Part shown: piece by piece, positions 1 to 12,052 of the stretch
Layout: each line of letters starts with the position of its first letter
Position numbering within the stretch: the first letter of the stretch is position 1
From: Ehretia macrophylla
Taxonomy: Eukaryota; Streptophyta; Magnoliopsida; Boraginales; Ehretiaceae
Reading direction: 5' to 3'
DNA: 64,000 bases
NCBI GenBank assembly: GCA_037974665.1
Contig: CM075765.1
Coordinates: 58,628,247 to 58,692,246 of the forward strand
Made by a program: the position numbers and the translations under genes
Notes under the pieces: model-generated
What the model was told of the DNA's origin: nothing
Databases searched by the model: none
The model's input: only the letters and a program-made list of their open reading frames with translations

Positions 1-447
1 AGGGGAATGTGCCATATGTGGATGAGTCTTATGGGCAAGAGTCATTGCCATGAGATTATCTTAGTTGTTGTAAAACAATGTATTGTGTAACCTATCTTAA
101 TATAAAGATGTATGTATGTTGATTTAGTAGTCTTTATTTTGATCATGACTAGATTACTAAGTTGGCTATAACCTATTTTGAAATGTATGTATAGCCTATG
201 TACTAAGTTGGAACGGAGGCGTATAACTGTGAATGGATTGTTGAATGAATGATTATTATATAATATGGTTATGTTGTATATTGTTAATTTAATTGAGGAG
301 TTGATTGTTGAATGGTTTGTGGAGTTAGTTGTATGATATTCTTAAGAGGTTGGTTTAGAGCCTCTGTGTCCTAAATATTGTAGTTATACTGCCGAAATTC
401 CGTTGCGTCCTAACTGATTATAGGTGGGGTCGAGTTGGGGCGTGACA
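1..447 (+). repeat. 3' end of a long LTR (family S), truncated by the window edge
   Basis: The segment ends in GGGGCGTGACA. This is the same terminus as the solo LTRs ending at 20637 and 44792, and the reverse complement of the start of the one at 2841. Shared internal blocks include a GGAACGGAGGCGTATAAC motif near 211 and a stretch reading CCGAAATTCCGTTGCGTCC near 394. The LTR begins outside the window, so its length and left duplication cannot be seen. The next five bases are gtgag. It is non-coding. Confidence 0.85.
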
Positions 448-1556
448 GTGAGTCACCCAAAAAAAAGCATCGAGAAAGGTCAAGCATATATGCTTTATGA
501 AATGATTAGTGGTTTCATTTATGCATCGTGTTCGTCTGTGTTTATTGAGGTTTATTCACTTCAGCGCCATGCGCTTTGCTTCGCTTTATAGAAGAGAGAG
601 ACCCTTTGAGAGTGAAAATCAAGGGCAAGAGATATAAAGGATAGTCCCTCGCGCGTTCACGAGAACTACTAGAAAATGGTGAGATTATTAGTGAAAGAAG
701 GACTAATGATGATCCTATCCTAAAGGAGAAAGAGGAGTAGGAGGAGTCAGTTTTCTTTGAAGATTGAGGAATGTAGTGTCGGACAATTATGCCATTCGGA
801 AGAAGTCTTCTATAGAAGGAAAGCCTGTTACGAGTATGTGGAGAGGAAAGATCCCCAGAGATTCTTACCTTATTCCATTCCAGTGGCTCAACCAATAACC
901 AATGGCAAAAACTCAAAAATCCATGGTTTCCCGATGGAACCCTATTTCACCCAAGTTGTTTCGGAATCGGAAAAAAGAAGCGGTTTTTCGCACAGCTTGT
1001 TCATAGTGCAGGTCCCACTTGTATATCGTATTTGGCAGAAGAAGCATCGGACAGGTTGGAGTTCTTACCTTCTGGGGACTCCATAGACCAAGCTTTTATT
1101 ATATGGTCAATACCGATCTACTTTAGTAGATCATATAGATGTAGAAAAAGCTTATAATTTTGATTAATTGGAAACATCTCTTTTCTATTTCTATTTACCC
1201 AGTTCATATCTTTGTTTTGTGTGTTCCCGGGACGAATTCGATCTCTTCAATCTCGGAATTCAATCTAAATAACTGCGGCCAGAGTCAAATAGGTCGGGAA
1301 GAAAGAGTCTGAGATCGGGTCGGACGACATACATCTTGGTTGGTCTCACCACCACTAGAGATTGGACATATATAGTTTATTTCTTCTAAAAAAGAGATTC
1401 TTAGATTTTGATTTTTAAATAGCTGCAGACCAAAACGGGGTGCAAAAACCGAACGCCTTCCTTTTCTTTATGCCCCTCACAAATACATGGCTTACATACC
1501 CTGCTGAACATTCTTGGAAAACAATTGAATCGAGGGCCCGAAGGAGAATTAGCCAT
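448..1556. other. Organelle-type host DNA, no identified gene
   Basis: This is unique-looking sequence between an LTR end and the ccmB pseudogene. The plus strand is open from about 757 to 1086, and the same frame continues past a stop as a hydrophilic, coding-like stretch to about 1160. I did not recognise a protein in it. An opposite-strand open frame at 542-916 overlaps it and looks like a shadow. Because ccmB lies immediately to the right, mitochondrial origin is the simplest inference. No promoter or RNA gene was seen. Confidence 0.4.
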
Positions 1557-2177
1557 TCAATCTTGTTAACTAATCGAGACCCGAATTGGAAAAAGAGATA
1601 CAAATAGAGATGAGTAACCCATCGATGAAAGAACATGAAACCATTATGTTTCAATAAAGGTACGAGAAAGGGTTAGGGGCAATGAAGTAGGTTAAGTGGT
1701 TGGATTTTGCGAGCTGTTCCAACCTCTACTGGATGTGATTCCAAGAGCTGAACGAGAATGAATACGGCACAGAAGAGTCAAGACCAGACTTCCTAATGGA
1801 ATGTTTGACCTATCCATTCCTGATCGACCGAATTGGTACGGAAGTTGTAACATGGGAAAACCACGGAAAACACAACTTATTTGAATAACCCGGCGACCTA
1901 CCAATTGTAGAAGTAGGATTTTTGGCAAGCAATAAGCACTTAAATAATACAACTCAAGTGTACCATCTTCTTTCTTATTTCGAGGAAAAGGTGCGGAAGG
2001 AAAAGGAAACAACAAAGGGATCCTAATCGGACCTAAATGGGAATGACATGAAAAGTCTTTTTCAAAACCTAGCATTAAGGGCGTTACAACAATATACAAG
2101 AGGAATAGAGAAAAACTCGTGATTGGTATGGAGGGGAAGATCTGTTTATGATATAGTTCAAGAAAGAGTTGTCTCAT
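1557..2177 (-). pseudogene. ccmB: ccmB (mitochondrial cytochrome c biogenesis, ccb206) pseudogene
   Basis: The intact protein is the membrane subunit of the haem/cytochrome-c maturation ABC transporter and is encoded in plant mitochondria. Seen here: ATG at 2177 opens a hydrophobic protein starting MRQLFLELYHKQIFPS. It contains the family stretches VVTPLMLGFEKDF, KEDGTLELYYLSAYCLPK and QFGRSGMDR. The first stop is at 1692-1694 after 161 codons, but the same frame continues with recognisable ccmB C-terminus (WFHVLSS near 1630). That tail contains stops at 1644-1646 and 1566-1568 and reaches a final TGA at 1557-1559. Total length is 206 codons without any indel, the normal family length. Several positions carry Pro, Ser or Arg codons of the kind changed by C-to-U editing in mitochondrial transcripts, so transfer was probably by DNA and not from edited RNA. 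The three nonsense codons argue for a dead nuclear copy. A mitochondrial genome that lost the gene is the less likely alternative. Confidence 0.9.
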
Positions 2178-2835
2178 TTCCTTACTTCTTCATTTTTTCT
2201 AATTCATTCACTTCAAGACTGGTTCTGAATGCCGCGTAAGATCATCTTCAACCAACCTCCACCGTACATAACTTTCGGTGTGACCACTAAAGAATTGCTT
2301 ATACATTAAACACTAACTTTTATTCAAATTCATTAGGCCAGCGTAAAACTAAGAAAGAGAGATATGCTTAAGGCGGCATATAAGCAAACTGTGCAAGCTA
2401 AGAGAAGAGGAGAGATATTCGAAATTACTACCACAAGAAAGCCGCCCCCTACTGGGCCCGTCATTTCATTCGTACCTTCTTGGCTTAGGCTTCTAGCTTA
2501 ACAAGATGGCCTTGCTGCCCCGCCGCTAGCAGAAGCTAAGCACTTGAAAAGTGCGCCTTGCTTTTGTCGGCCTTTCTGTGCAATAGTCCACCAGTAGCAG
2601 AATAGAGGGTTACTGTACATACAAGAGTCTTCCAGTTCTTACAGAAGCTCTTTCTTACCAGTCAAGTAGTACAACAGCTGTATCTTATCGTATAGCCTGG
2701 CGGGTTGCCTTTTGAATCCAATAGATAGAAGTTTCTATTAAATAAATAAGGAGTAGGTAAGTGAGTGAGTCCTCACTGACCTGCTCTCTGACCTGAGCGA
2801 TTTCGAACACCTAGTAGGCCTTTTATTTGGTAGGT
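2178..2835. other. Organelle-type host DNA upstream of ccmB copy
   Basis: About 660 bases of AT/purine-rich sequence with no open frame I could assign. It has the texture of plant mitochondrial intergenic DNA and continues across the solo LTR at 2841. It ends in the duplicated target aacat (2836-2840). A short stretch near 2255-2300 resembles the 3' side of a group II intron domain V (a GTACGGT-like strand on the minus strand). The partner strand is not convincing, so no intron is called. Confidence 0.4.
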
Positions 2836-2840
2836 AACAT

Positions 2841-5332
2841 TGCAACGCCCCAACTCGACCCCTCTTACAATCAGTCAGGATACAACGGAATTTCGGCAGT
2901 ATAATGACAGTAATTAGGATACCGAGGCTCTAAACCAATCTCTTCGCAACTCATACAACCAACTCCATAATAATTCAACAATTAAACAACACAACCACAA
3001 TATACAATAAACATTCTATTACCATTGCATCCATAGGTTATACGTCTCCGTTCCAACATCATACATTTTCTATATAACATACATTTCCAAAATAGATCAT
3101 AACCAATCTAGTAGCCTAATCATATTCCAAAACAAGACTACTAGGCTAGCAACATTTAATCCATTATCTTTACAACATCTTATACATCATAAACTTCTAA
3201 GTAAATACAAACCAACTAGTTTTAATACACAAAATAACAAAAGAGTACAACATCAGATATCAAGGACAACACTCTGGCACATAAGACTCATCCACATATG
3301 GCACATTATCCTCTTTTGCAGGCACGTACCTGTAGTCTTGCTCAATATAACCTGTAAGAATGCAATAATTGAGAGTGAGCTTATATAAAACAAGCCCAGT
3401 GAGGATTTGATAGATCTCTAACAGTATTTACTATACTCCTTGGAAATCATCCTTTGAGCAGTAAACACAATAATCATCAATAACAATTTAAGCACATTAA
3501 CTATAATGACCAATCAATAAAGGATACTCTAGTTGGTGTAGCTCCAAACGCCATTACGATCTCAACCATTCTTCTTATAACCCCCCATTACTCACGCACC
3601 CGAGGTACCTCTCTAGCCCCTTCCTCCATGACACCTCCGCCCATGCGAGCTGGGGGTAGCCTATGATAGTCATGCCGGTTTCAACCTGACAGCCCGACAC
3701 TACCCGAGAGGTGGCACACACATATCAAGACTCATGACAATAATAATAATCATTCAAATCTCAGGAGGACAACCTTTCATGTTGGCTATCTCCCGGCTCA
3801 TCAATAATCAATTATCGCAGGAGGATAACAAAGTAGGTTGCCTATCTTCCAGTTCATCAATAATCAATCAATAATCATCATTTCAACAACATTTCATCTA
3901 ATAAACAATTAACAACTCAGCAACTAAGTTAGATGACAAAGTAGGCCATCCAACTTAACATGCAATAACCACACATTCAAACCCTAGTCTAACCATCAAT
4001 AATTCACAATTCATTCACTCAAACACCACCCAAACATCCAAAGACATAATTCAACATTTTAAAGAAAGACAACCCAATCTTCTAAAAGTCATAACTTACA
4101 CTCTACTAATCCGATAACATCCAAACCAATTTCTATTATTCACCCACTCAATCAACAACATAAGCCCCCTTAGAAACCAACCATAATCCATCCAAATCAA
4201 CCCTAACAACTCTATAACCCTAATGCATCATGGCTGAAATTTTTGGACTTTCACACTAACATCACAATCAAAATTTCGGCATTAAAACATTACTACCACG
4301 TATTTAACAAACTTTTATAAGTAAACAGCAATCGATTCCAACCACTACAACTCTAGTTATTCAACAAATAGCCAACAACTCAATTTTAATACCTAGAAAA
4401 AAAAAATTCATGCTACAACGGTTCAAACTGATATAAACACATATAATCAATCCTTAGCATCTATTGAGCAATAATATAACAACAATTTAACATTTCAATG
4501 GCTAAAAATTCAATTATATGAATTAACATAAAAATGACATTTTGAGATCTAGAATTTTTCTCTCACCTTTGATGTTTTTTGATGCTAAGAAGATGTGCAA
4601 TAGGTGCCCAACAAGCAAAAACAAACTTTGGTTCAAGAGTTTTGGCATTGTATTGCAAATTCTAAGAGAAAAATTGATTCAAAACTAAGGTAAAAATGCC
4701 CTCAATGTTTCGGCCATGTGTGTGTGTGTTTGTGGTGTTTGAGCTTTTGTTTTGTGAAGTATTATGCATATTATGTATTTAAAAGCCATGTCAAATGAAA
4801 AAATGCTATGGTCAAAGTTAGTATTTTTAGTCTTTTAATTGTTTTCTAGTCTTTTAATTCTATTTCTGACTATTTCTTGCTCAAAACATTAAATTGACAC
4901 TTAGACTAATTCTAAATAATTTATTTTAGGTGACACAAAGTTTTACATGCAAACATTTTTACCCGACTCGGTTAAAAACTCGATTTTCGCAAAAGAAAGT
5001 GTAAAAACTTTTAAAATTTCAAAGCCGATTTGAAATCTGTTTTAATCAAACACGGGTCTATTAATATTCGAAAACTAGGTTTTAAGACGTTTAAAACACC
5101 CCTATAAAAAATTTAGTAGACGTGTGTCCAAAATACTATTTACTAAAACTGTCGATAAAATTTCTGATTTCGTTTTTGATGAAAACTTCATGAATGCACA
5201 CATAGCATGTATTAGGAATATAAATCACATATTTAGAACATTCTAATTCATATAACACAGAAACATGTCAAATCATGCAAATCGAGGCAAAGACACGCAA
5301 ATCAAGGTAAAGACGAAAATTGGGGTTTCACA
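2841..5332 (-). mobile_element. Solo LTR, family S, minus strand, with perfect 5-bp TSD
   Basis: The plus strand begins TGCAACGCCCC and ends GGGGTTTCACA, so the LTR lies in reverse. The target duplication aacat is present at 2836-2840 and at 5333-5337. No interior, primer site or second LTR is present, as expected after LTR-LTR recombination. It contains the CTACTTT-loop inverted repeat at 3928-3954 (arms GTTAGATGAC and GCCATCCAAC around AAAGTAG on this strand). It also has the second hairpin at about 3379-3395, here with one mismatch, and a short TG run near 4719. Length is 2492 bp. Confidence 0.93.
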
Positions 5333-5337
5333 AACAT

Positions 5338-5599
5338 CGCCCAAGCGTATCATCATATTTGACTACGAAGGAAGGAACTCTTAGTGAAACGGCACCGTCT
5401 TGTGCAAAGCAACAATAATTGGCCCTCTATCATCTTCTATCTGGTAGACTTGGAAAAAGGGCCTCGACTTATTTCCAGAATTAGAGTTCGACCGTAGCTT
5501 CCCCTTTTTTTGCGGGAGGGATCAAGTTCCTTGCCAACTGCCAACTATCGACCCCGATCTCTTTTCATTTGTTTTGGGTGTTACCAAACCTCGCCTAGC
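5338..5599. other. Short organelle-type host segment
   Basis: About 260 bases of host sequence between the TSD of the solo LTR and the next LTR complex. No coding sequence was recognised. It would join 2835 directly if the solo LTR were absent. Confidence 0.4.
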
Positions 5600-8177
5600 T
5601 GTAACACCCCGATCCCTCTCGAGACCAGGAGTTCTATCAATCGATCTAATCACAACCCAATCCAAACCCGGACATAAATTTTCAGGGAAAACGGTCGGAG
5701 TCTCCCCTGTTTCTAGGTGAAATGTAAAACCTGCGACAACATATAAGTGGACCAACAATGAGTCCAACCATACAAAAACCTCAAGGCCATTCGAGCCTTG
5801 GTTCTCAACAATTAAACTCAGCAAGTATACAAACATTTCCAATTTAAAAGTTAACCTATCTCTTTTCATTTTTGACAAGTACACTCAAACTAGACAATTA
5901 AACCATACTAAGCTACTACATAAAATAAACTATCATGCCATTCTAATTCTTTTCCTTTGTCATTACAATCATACATAGAAGTTAAGCTACATTAACTAAA
6001 TACATAATCTAACTTATCAAACCACCTCAACTACTTAGCTAGATATAAATTACATTTCTTTTAGCAATAAATACCTACAACATATGAAAACATATATCCT
6101 TACAACTTCGACACTCAAGCCACATAGGCACGCAAGACAACTCTTTAGGCAACGAACTCTCACAAAATCACGAACTTCCAGCAAACATGACATTTCCTGA
6201 AATGTGGTGGTAAGGAGTGAGTATACACAACACGTATACTCAGTGAGGGCGAGACAAATATCGAGTTGGAGAGAAAGAAAGTCGTGCAATACAAATAAGA
6301 TAGTTAAGCAATATAACTGATAAGTAAGCAATCAAGACAAACAATCAATACAATAAGCAATTACCGAAAGCATTAATACAACCATTCAAAGCTATACCAC
6401 ACTCTGAAGGCTATGGTTCACTCTTACGAGCAATATACCATTTCACGAGCGATACATCAATCTCGAGCTTGATGTCGACAACGATGACAATAAGCGCGCA
6501 ACCACCTTATAATACCAATTTGGAATACCTCGGGAGTAACCATCAATTCTACGACCCAAATCTCCCTCGGAGGCAACCCAAGCGAGAAAAGGGAATAGCC
6601 ACGGAGCTAGAGCAATCAACACTGGCAACCCGATGCTACCCAGAGAGGCCCATCACTCACGCGCTGGACACTATGTAATGCAAGACTCGATACAAGGCGA
6701 TAAACGAGCGATAGCACAATAACACAGATAGAGGAGATAACCGAGATATCAAGCATTATTCAACAATTGTTAAACATTTCAATCAATAATCAACTCTAAC
6801 AAGCGTAATAAGCATTAACAAGCATTTACAATCAAACAAGCAACAAGAACAACACCAACTAATATTATCAAGCAATAATAAGTATTCTATAGGCATTATA
6901 AGCATTCTATAGGCAATATACTATGAAAACGCACAAAATCCCAAAAATGACCCAAACTTTCAAACGCTACTACTTTCAAACGAGCCACGAGCTTTGGAAA
7001 CCGACTTCACCAATCCTCCTAGGTCACCATAGGCCACGTCTAAAGACTCTGAAACCCTACTTTACCCTAGAATTCACGCAAAGTCCCGATTTCTCGCTTT
7101 GCTCGTTTGAACTACAACTATACTAACCAAACACCTAACCAACGTCATAATCACACCAAAAGTGCTTCTATGGCCTCCCGAAAAAATGCCATCACGCAAA
7201 ACGAGAAAATGCCAAACTCGACCTAAATGACCTTGACTTTAACCAAGGCGTTTTTCTCATTTTTTCCATTACGCAACCTAAACAAACCATGCATTTAGAC
7301 ATTCTAGCTTACCTAGCACCTTTTCACATCAACAGAAAGCATAACAGCGCAACTTCATCGAAACGGGGGTTTACTATTCACTAATTACTATTCATTACAC
7401 AATTTATATTTCAAATTCGATATTCAACCGCAGAAAATGTTAAAAAGCTATAAATACACGTTCTACAATTACTAGAGAACATTCTTTAAGCAATGAAACG
7501 GACAAAATAACAACCTAGGGTTAAATCACAAAAATTAAAGTTTATGTTCAACATTTTCAAATGCGTAAATAACAATGAAACCCTCACCTAAGACGCTAGG
7601 AAAACCACGCTGGTTGCCTCGGAAACCACCCCGCACAAGCTCTCGCGAAGAAATTGATGTTCGAAGTTGAATTGTTTTTTTTTTTCCTCCATGGTTTCAG
7701 CCATGGCCTTCTTTACTTCCTGATTTTGCTCTTTTGTTTCTTATTTTATACTTAAATAAAAGATGACAAATGGTCAAAGATTCGGTCAACCCGTTAAACC
7801 AAAACAGCTATGCGCGACCTTACGAAAATGGCCATAACTTCTTCTAGAAAACTCCAATTCACGAACGGTTTGAAGCCTCAGAAACTAGACTCATAGAGCT
7901 TTCCAACTATATATAATTTGTTACCTAACTCTTCCTTAATTGGTTCAGATTTAATTTCAAAGTTGACCCAAAATTTGACTAACTTAACATTGCATTTTTT
8001 TATTTATAATCCCAAGTTTGCCCTTTATTAAACATTTTGAAAATTTTCACCTTGTCCTAGTTGGTCAATGTAGATGAAAAGTCAACTAGTTTGGTCAAAG
8101 AAGGTGAAAGGTCAATAAAATGCAATTTAAATGAACTTTAAATGCTATTAAATATATGCCAGGTTTGGGGTATCACA
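5600..8177 (-). repeat. LTR a of the B-family complex
   Basis: It starts TGTAACACCCCGATCCCTC and ends GGGGTATCACA on the plus strand (2578 bp). It carries the B-family inverted repeat at 6219-6241 (arms GAGTATAC and GTATACTC around ACAACAC). A GC-richer block at about 6470-6665 is shared with every B-family LTR. The short minus-strand open frames over that block recur only because the DNA is repeated. Confidence 0.88.
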
Positions 8178-8195
8178 TCCTCCCCCCCTTAAGAC
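8178..8195 (-). promoter_or_regulatory. Polypurine tract (minus strand)
   Basis: Directly inside the LTR the plus strand is pyrimidine-rich (TCCTCCCCCCCTTAA), so the minus strand reads TTAAGGGGGGGAGGA straight into the LTR start TGTGATACC. This is the usual plus-strand primer of LTR retrotransposons. An inverted repeat AATTGCG/CGCAATT lies next to it at 8196-8213. Confidence 0.85.
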
Positions 8196-9989
8196 AATTG
8201 CGTCCTCGCAATTCTTCTTCCAATAGAACTCTGCATCCACTGAAATCCAACTCTGACTAATCTTCTTCAGTTGCTGAGCAAGTATATTAATCAAGATAAC
8301 CAATAGGGAAGTTTAAGAAGAAATTCCAAGTAGTAATGCAAAATAAAGGCTCAAATGTAAATACCGCACAAGAATCCCGTTGACACGAATACCGAAAAAG
8401 AATAAAATTCTAACCAAAAGCTCCGAGATAATACCAATAAAGACTAAAGCAAAGATACTGTAGATGTCATTAATACCACACAATAACGATAAGAAGAATA
8501 CCCCACACACGAATCTCTAATAGAAATCTAACTTTTAGTGCCCGAGAATCCCCAAGCAAAAAGCCAAATAAAGGCCCAATCAAAGGTTCCATCTAGAGGC
8601 CCAAAGAATTACCCCGCTGGTCATGAATTTCATAGAAGAATTCCCTGTTAAGAGTGCTGGAGAAAATACTAAGAAACCCAATCAAATATACTTCAAAAGT
8701 TCCAAAGAAGCCTTCCAAACAATAACCCCATAGGACAACCAATTAGATTCCGAGTATTGCTATCAAATGCTGAGAAGAAGGTCTAAGGAATAGCAGATAA
8801 AATATAATGTGCCCAATAAGACAATCGAGTTGAATAACAGACATAGCTTCCCAGATGGATGAAAACTCCAAGGATAAACACCGAACTGGTGAACAATATA
8901 CCGAAACCAAACTCTGAGGCCTCTTCACTGTTTGCCAAGTGAGAACTTCATACAACCTTGCTAATAAGAAAAATACCAATAGAACGCCCAATAATAATTT
9001 CAAAGAATACCATAAGTAGTATTATACAATAAGTCTGATAGGAACTCCAAATACCAAACCTACTGAGGAACACTGAAAAAGATATCCAAAACAATGCTCC
9101 AATAAGAAAGTAGCCAAGTTTGCCCAATAAGTAAATACTAAATAATTGGCCACTGAGAATTCCATAAAATACCATTGAAGAATTTCCAATCAGCAATGCT
9201 AGTATCACACCAATAAAGAGCAAGACACATATACCATAGATAATACTGTGCAGTAAGGCCGATTGAAATCCCAATAGCCAAATCCACCGAGAAATGCCAA
9301 CAGGAGTCTCCAAAGAATACCCATATAAAACCCCAATAGAAAGCTACTCTTTCACAACTGTTAAGCACAGAGGAGGACCATAGAGATTTGCCAATAACTG
9401 AGCTCCAAAAGCAAACACCAATTCCCAAATAAAGGCTAGTCAAATGCCATTCATTTCCTGCCGATCCATACACGTTAAAAAGCCAACGGTGAACCACTTT
9501 CTTCAGGGGAGGAAGATGACTTACTTACCATTTCCATAGGACATGTATGAATGCCAATATATCACAGTTATACACATGCCTTAAACTATTATGCAAGCAA
9601 GTTTACGAAACAGTTTATTCAACAAAGTCACTCAAGCACGGCAATCAAGTCAAGCACAACATAATCAATTCAAATCACGTCATAGCTAATTCAAGACTTT
9701 TCAATACACACATTACAAGTAATACTTCAAGCAAATAACAATTCACGAGGTCGATTCGATTCACGAGGTCGATTCGATAGGTCAATTCAATGCACAACTA
9801 GACACTTCACTTTACTTGAGAAACATTTAACACATAACACATAACTGTATCACATAGGTGCATACTTTCAAGTCAAGACACACAATCTCACATACAAGCA
9901 TACACTATCAATACACACTTAACAAGCACACATTCAAGGGTCACTACCCACCAGACAGAGGACCTTGTCCCTGCTTATGAACTAGACAA
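8196..9989 (-). repeat. Gene-less interior with degenerate repeats of about 220 bp
   Basis: Nearly 1.8 kb between polypurine tract and primer site, with no gag or pol motif in any frame. Minus-strand open frames of 65-121 codons rich in Trp, Tyr, Phe and Leu overlap in different frames and match nothing I know. The DNA is visibly repetitive. Blocks resembling ATACCATAGATAATACTG followed by a GTAAGTCCGAT-like string recur near 8789, 9007 and 9231, about 220 bases apart. An 18-bp exact tandem pair lies at 9742-9777. The part nearest the primer site is rich in reversed TATGTGA-like words. Confidence 0.7.
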
Positions 9990-10001
9990 GCTCTGATACC
10001 A
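9990..10001 (-). promoter_or_regulatory. Primer-binding site for Met tRNA
   Basis: The plus strand reads GCTCTGATACCA, which is TGGTATCAGAGC on the minus strand. This is the common plant Met-tRNA primer site, and it lies two bases inside the LTR that begins at 10004. It fixes the minus orientation. Confidence 0.92.
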
Positions 10002-10003
10002 CC

Positions 10004-12052
10004 TGTAACACCCCGATCCCTCTCGAGACCGGGAGTTCTATCAATCGATCTAATCACAACCCAAACCAAACTCGGGCATAAATTTTCAGGGAAAACGGAC
10101 GGAGTCTCCCCTGTTTCTAGGCGAAATGTAAAACCTACGATAGCATATAAGTGGACCAACACCGAGTCCAACCATACAAACACCTCAAGGCCATCCGAGC
10201 CTTGGTTCTCAACAATTAAACTCAGCAAGTATACATACATTTCCAATTTAAAAGCTAACCTATCTCTTTTCATTTTTGACAAGTACACTCAAACTAGACA
10301 ATTAAACCATACTAAGCTACTACATAAAATAAACTATCATGCCATTCTAATTCTTTTCCTTTGTCATTACAATCATACATAGAAGTTAAGTTACATTAAC
10401 TAAATACATAATCTAACTTATCAAACCACCTCAACTACATAGCTAGATTTAAATTACATTTCTTTTAGCAATAAATACCTACAACATAGGAAAACATATA
10501 TCTTTACAACTTCGACACTCAAGCCACATAAGCACGCAAGACAACTCTTCAGGCAACAAACTTTCACGAAATCACGAACTTCCAGCTAACATGACATTTC
10601 CTGAAATGTGGTGGTAAGGAGTGAGTATACATAACACGTATACTCAGTGAGGGCGAGACAAATATCGAGTTGGAGAGAAAGAAAGTCGGGCAATACAAAT
10701 ACGACAGTTTAGCAATATAACTGATAAGTAGGCAATCAAGACAAACAATCAATACAATAAGCAATTACCGAAAGCATTAACACAACCATCCAAAGCTATA
10801 CCATACTCTGAAGGCTATGGTTCACTCTTACGAGCAATATACCATTTCACGAGCGATACATCAATGTCGAGCTTGATGTTGACAACGATGACAATAAGTG
10901 CGCAACCACCTTATAATTCCAGTTTGTAATACCCCGGGAGTAACCATCAATTCTACGACCCAAATCCCCCTCAGAGGCAACCCAAGCGAGAAAAGGGAAT
11001 AGCCACAGAGCTAAAGCAACCAACACTGGCAACCCGAGGCTACCCAGAGAGGCCCATCACTCACGCGCTGGACACTATGCAATGAAAAACTCGATACAAG
11101 GCAATAAACGAGCGATAGCACAACAACACAGATAGAGGAGATAACCGAGATATCAAGCACTATTCAACAATTGTTAAACATTTCAATCAATAATCAACTC
11201 TAACAAGCGTAATAAGCATTAACAAGCATTTACAATCAAACAAGCAACAACAACAACACCAACTAACATTATCAAGCAATAACAAGTATTCTATAGGCAT
11301 TATAAGCATTTTATAGGCAATATACTATGAAAACACACAAAATCCCAAAAATGACCCCAACTATCAAAACGCTACCATTTCCGAACGAGCCACGAGTTCT
11401 GGAAACTGACTTCACCAATCCTCCTATGACACCATAAGGCACGTCTAAAGACCCCGAAACCCTACTTTACCCTAATTCACGCAAAGCCCCGATTTCCCCC
11501 TTTGCTCGTTTGAACTACAACTATACAAACCAAATACCCAACAAATGCCATAATAACACCAAAAGTGTTTCCATGGCCTCCCGAAACAATGCTATCACGC
11601 AAAACGAGAAAATGCTAAACTCGACCTAAACGACTCCGACTTTCACTAAGGCATATTTCTCATTTTTTTAATTACGCAACCTAAACAAACAATGCATTTA
11701 GGCATTCAAGCATACCTAGCACATTTTCACAACAACAGAAAGCATAACAACACAACTTCACCGAAACGGGGGTTTACTATTCATTAATTACTATTCATTA
11801 CACAATTTATATTTCAAATTCGATATTCAACCACAGAAAATGTTAAAAAGCTATAAATACACGTTCTCCAATTGCTAGTAAACATTCTTTAAGCAATGAA
11901 ACGAACAAAATAACAACCTACGGTTAAATCACAAAAATTAAAGTTTATGTTCAACATTTTCAAATGCACAAATAACGATGAAACCCTGACCTTAGATGCT
12001 CCTAGACGCTAGGAAAACCACGCTGGATGCCTCAGAAACCACCCCGCACAAG
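10004..12052 (-). repeat. LTR b of the complex, truncated
   Basis: It matches LTR a from TGTAACACCCC to the point reading CCGCACAAG, then switches abruptly at 12052/12053 to interior-type sequence. About 0.5 kb (the minus-strand 5' part, U3) is missing. The B-family inverted repeat is at 10623-10645, with ATAACAC as loop. Confidence 0.85.

Noticed and set aside
1415..1654. 79-codon minus-strand frame
   Set aside because: It overlaps the decayed ccmB C-terminus in another frame, so it is a shadow.
2255..2300. Group II intron domain V
   Set aside because: Only one strand of the helix resembles the consensus. The catalytic triad side could not be found.
6443..6678. Recurring short minus-strand frames (also at 10847-11032) in B-family LTRs
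   Set aside because: Same GC-rich block, frames broken in other copies, no start context or domain.
8313..9497. Hydrophobic minus-strand frames resembling membrane proteins in the B-type interior
   Set aside because: They overlap in different frames, repeat with the DNA period and are broken in the related interiors. Aromatic content follows from A/T-rich repeats.
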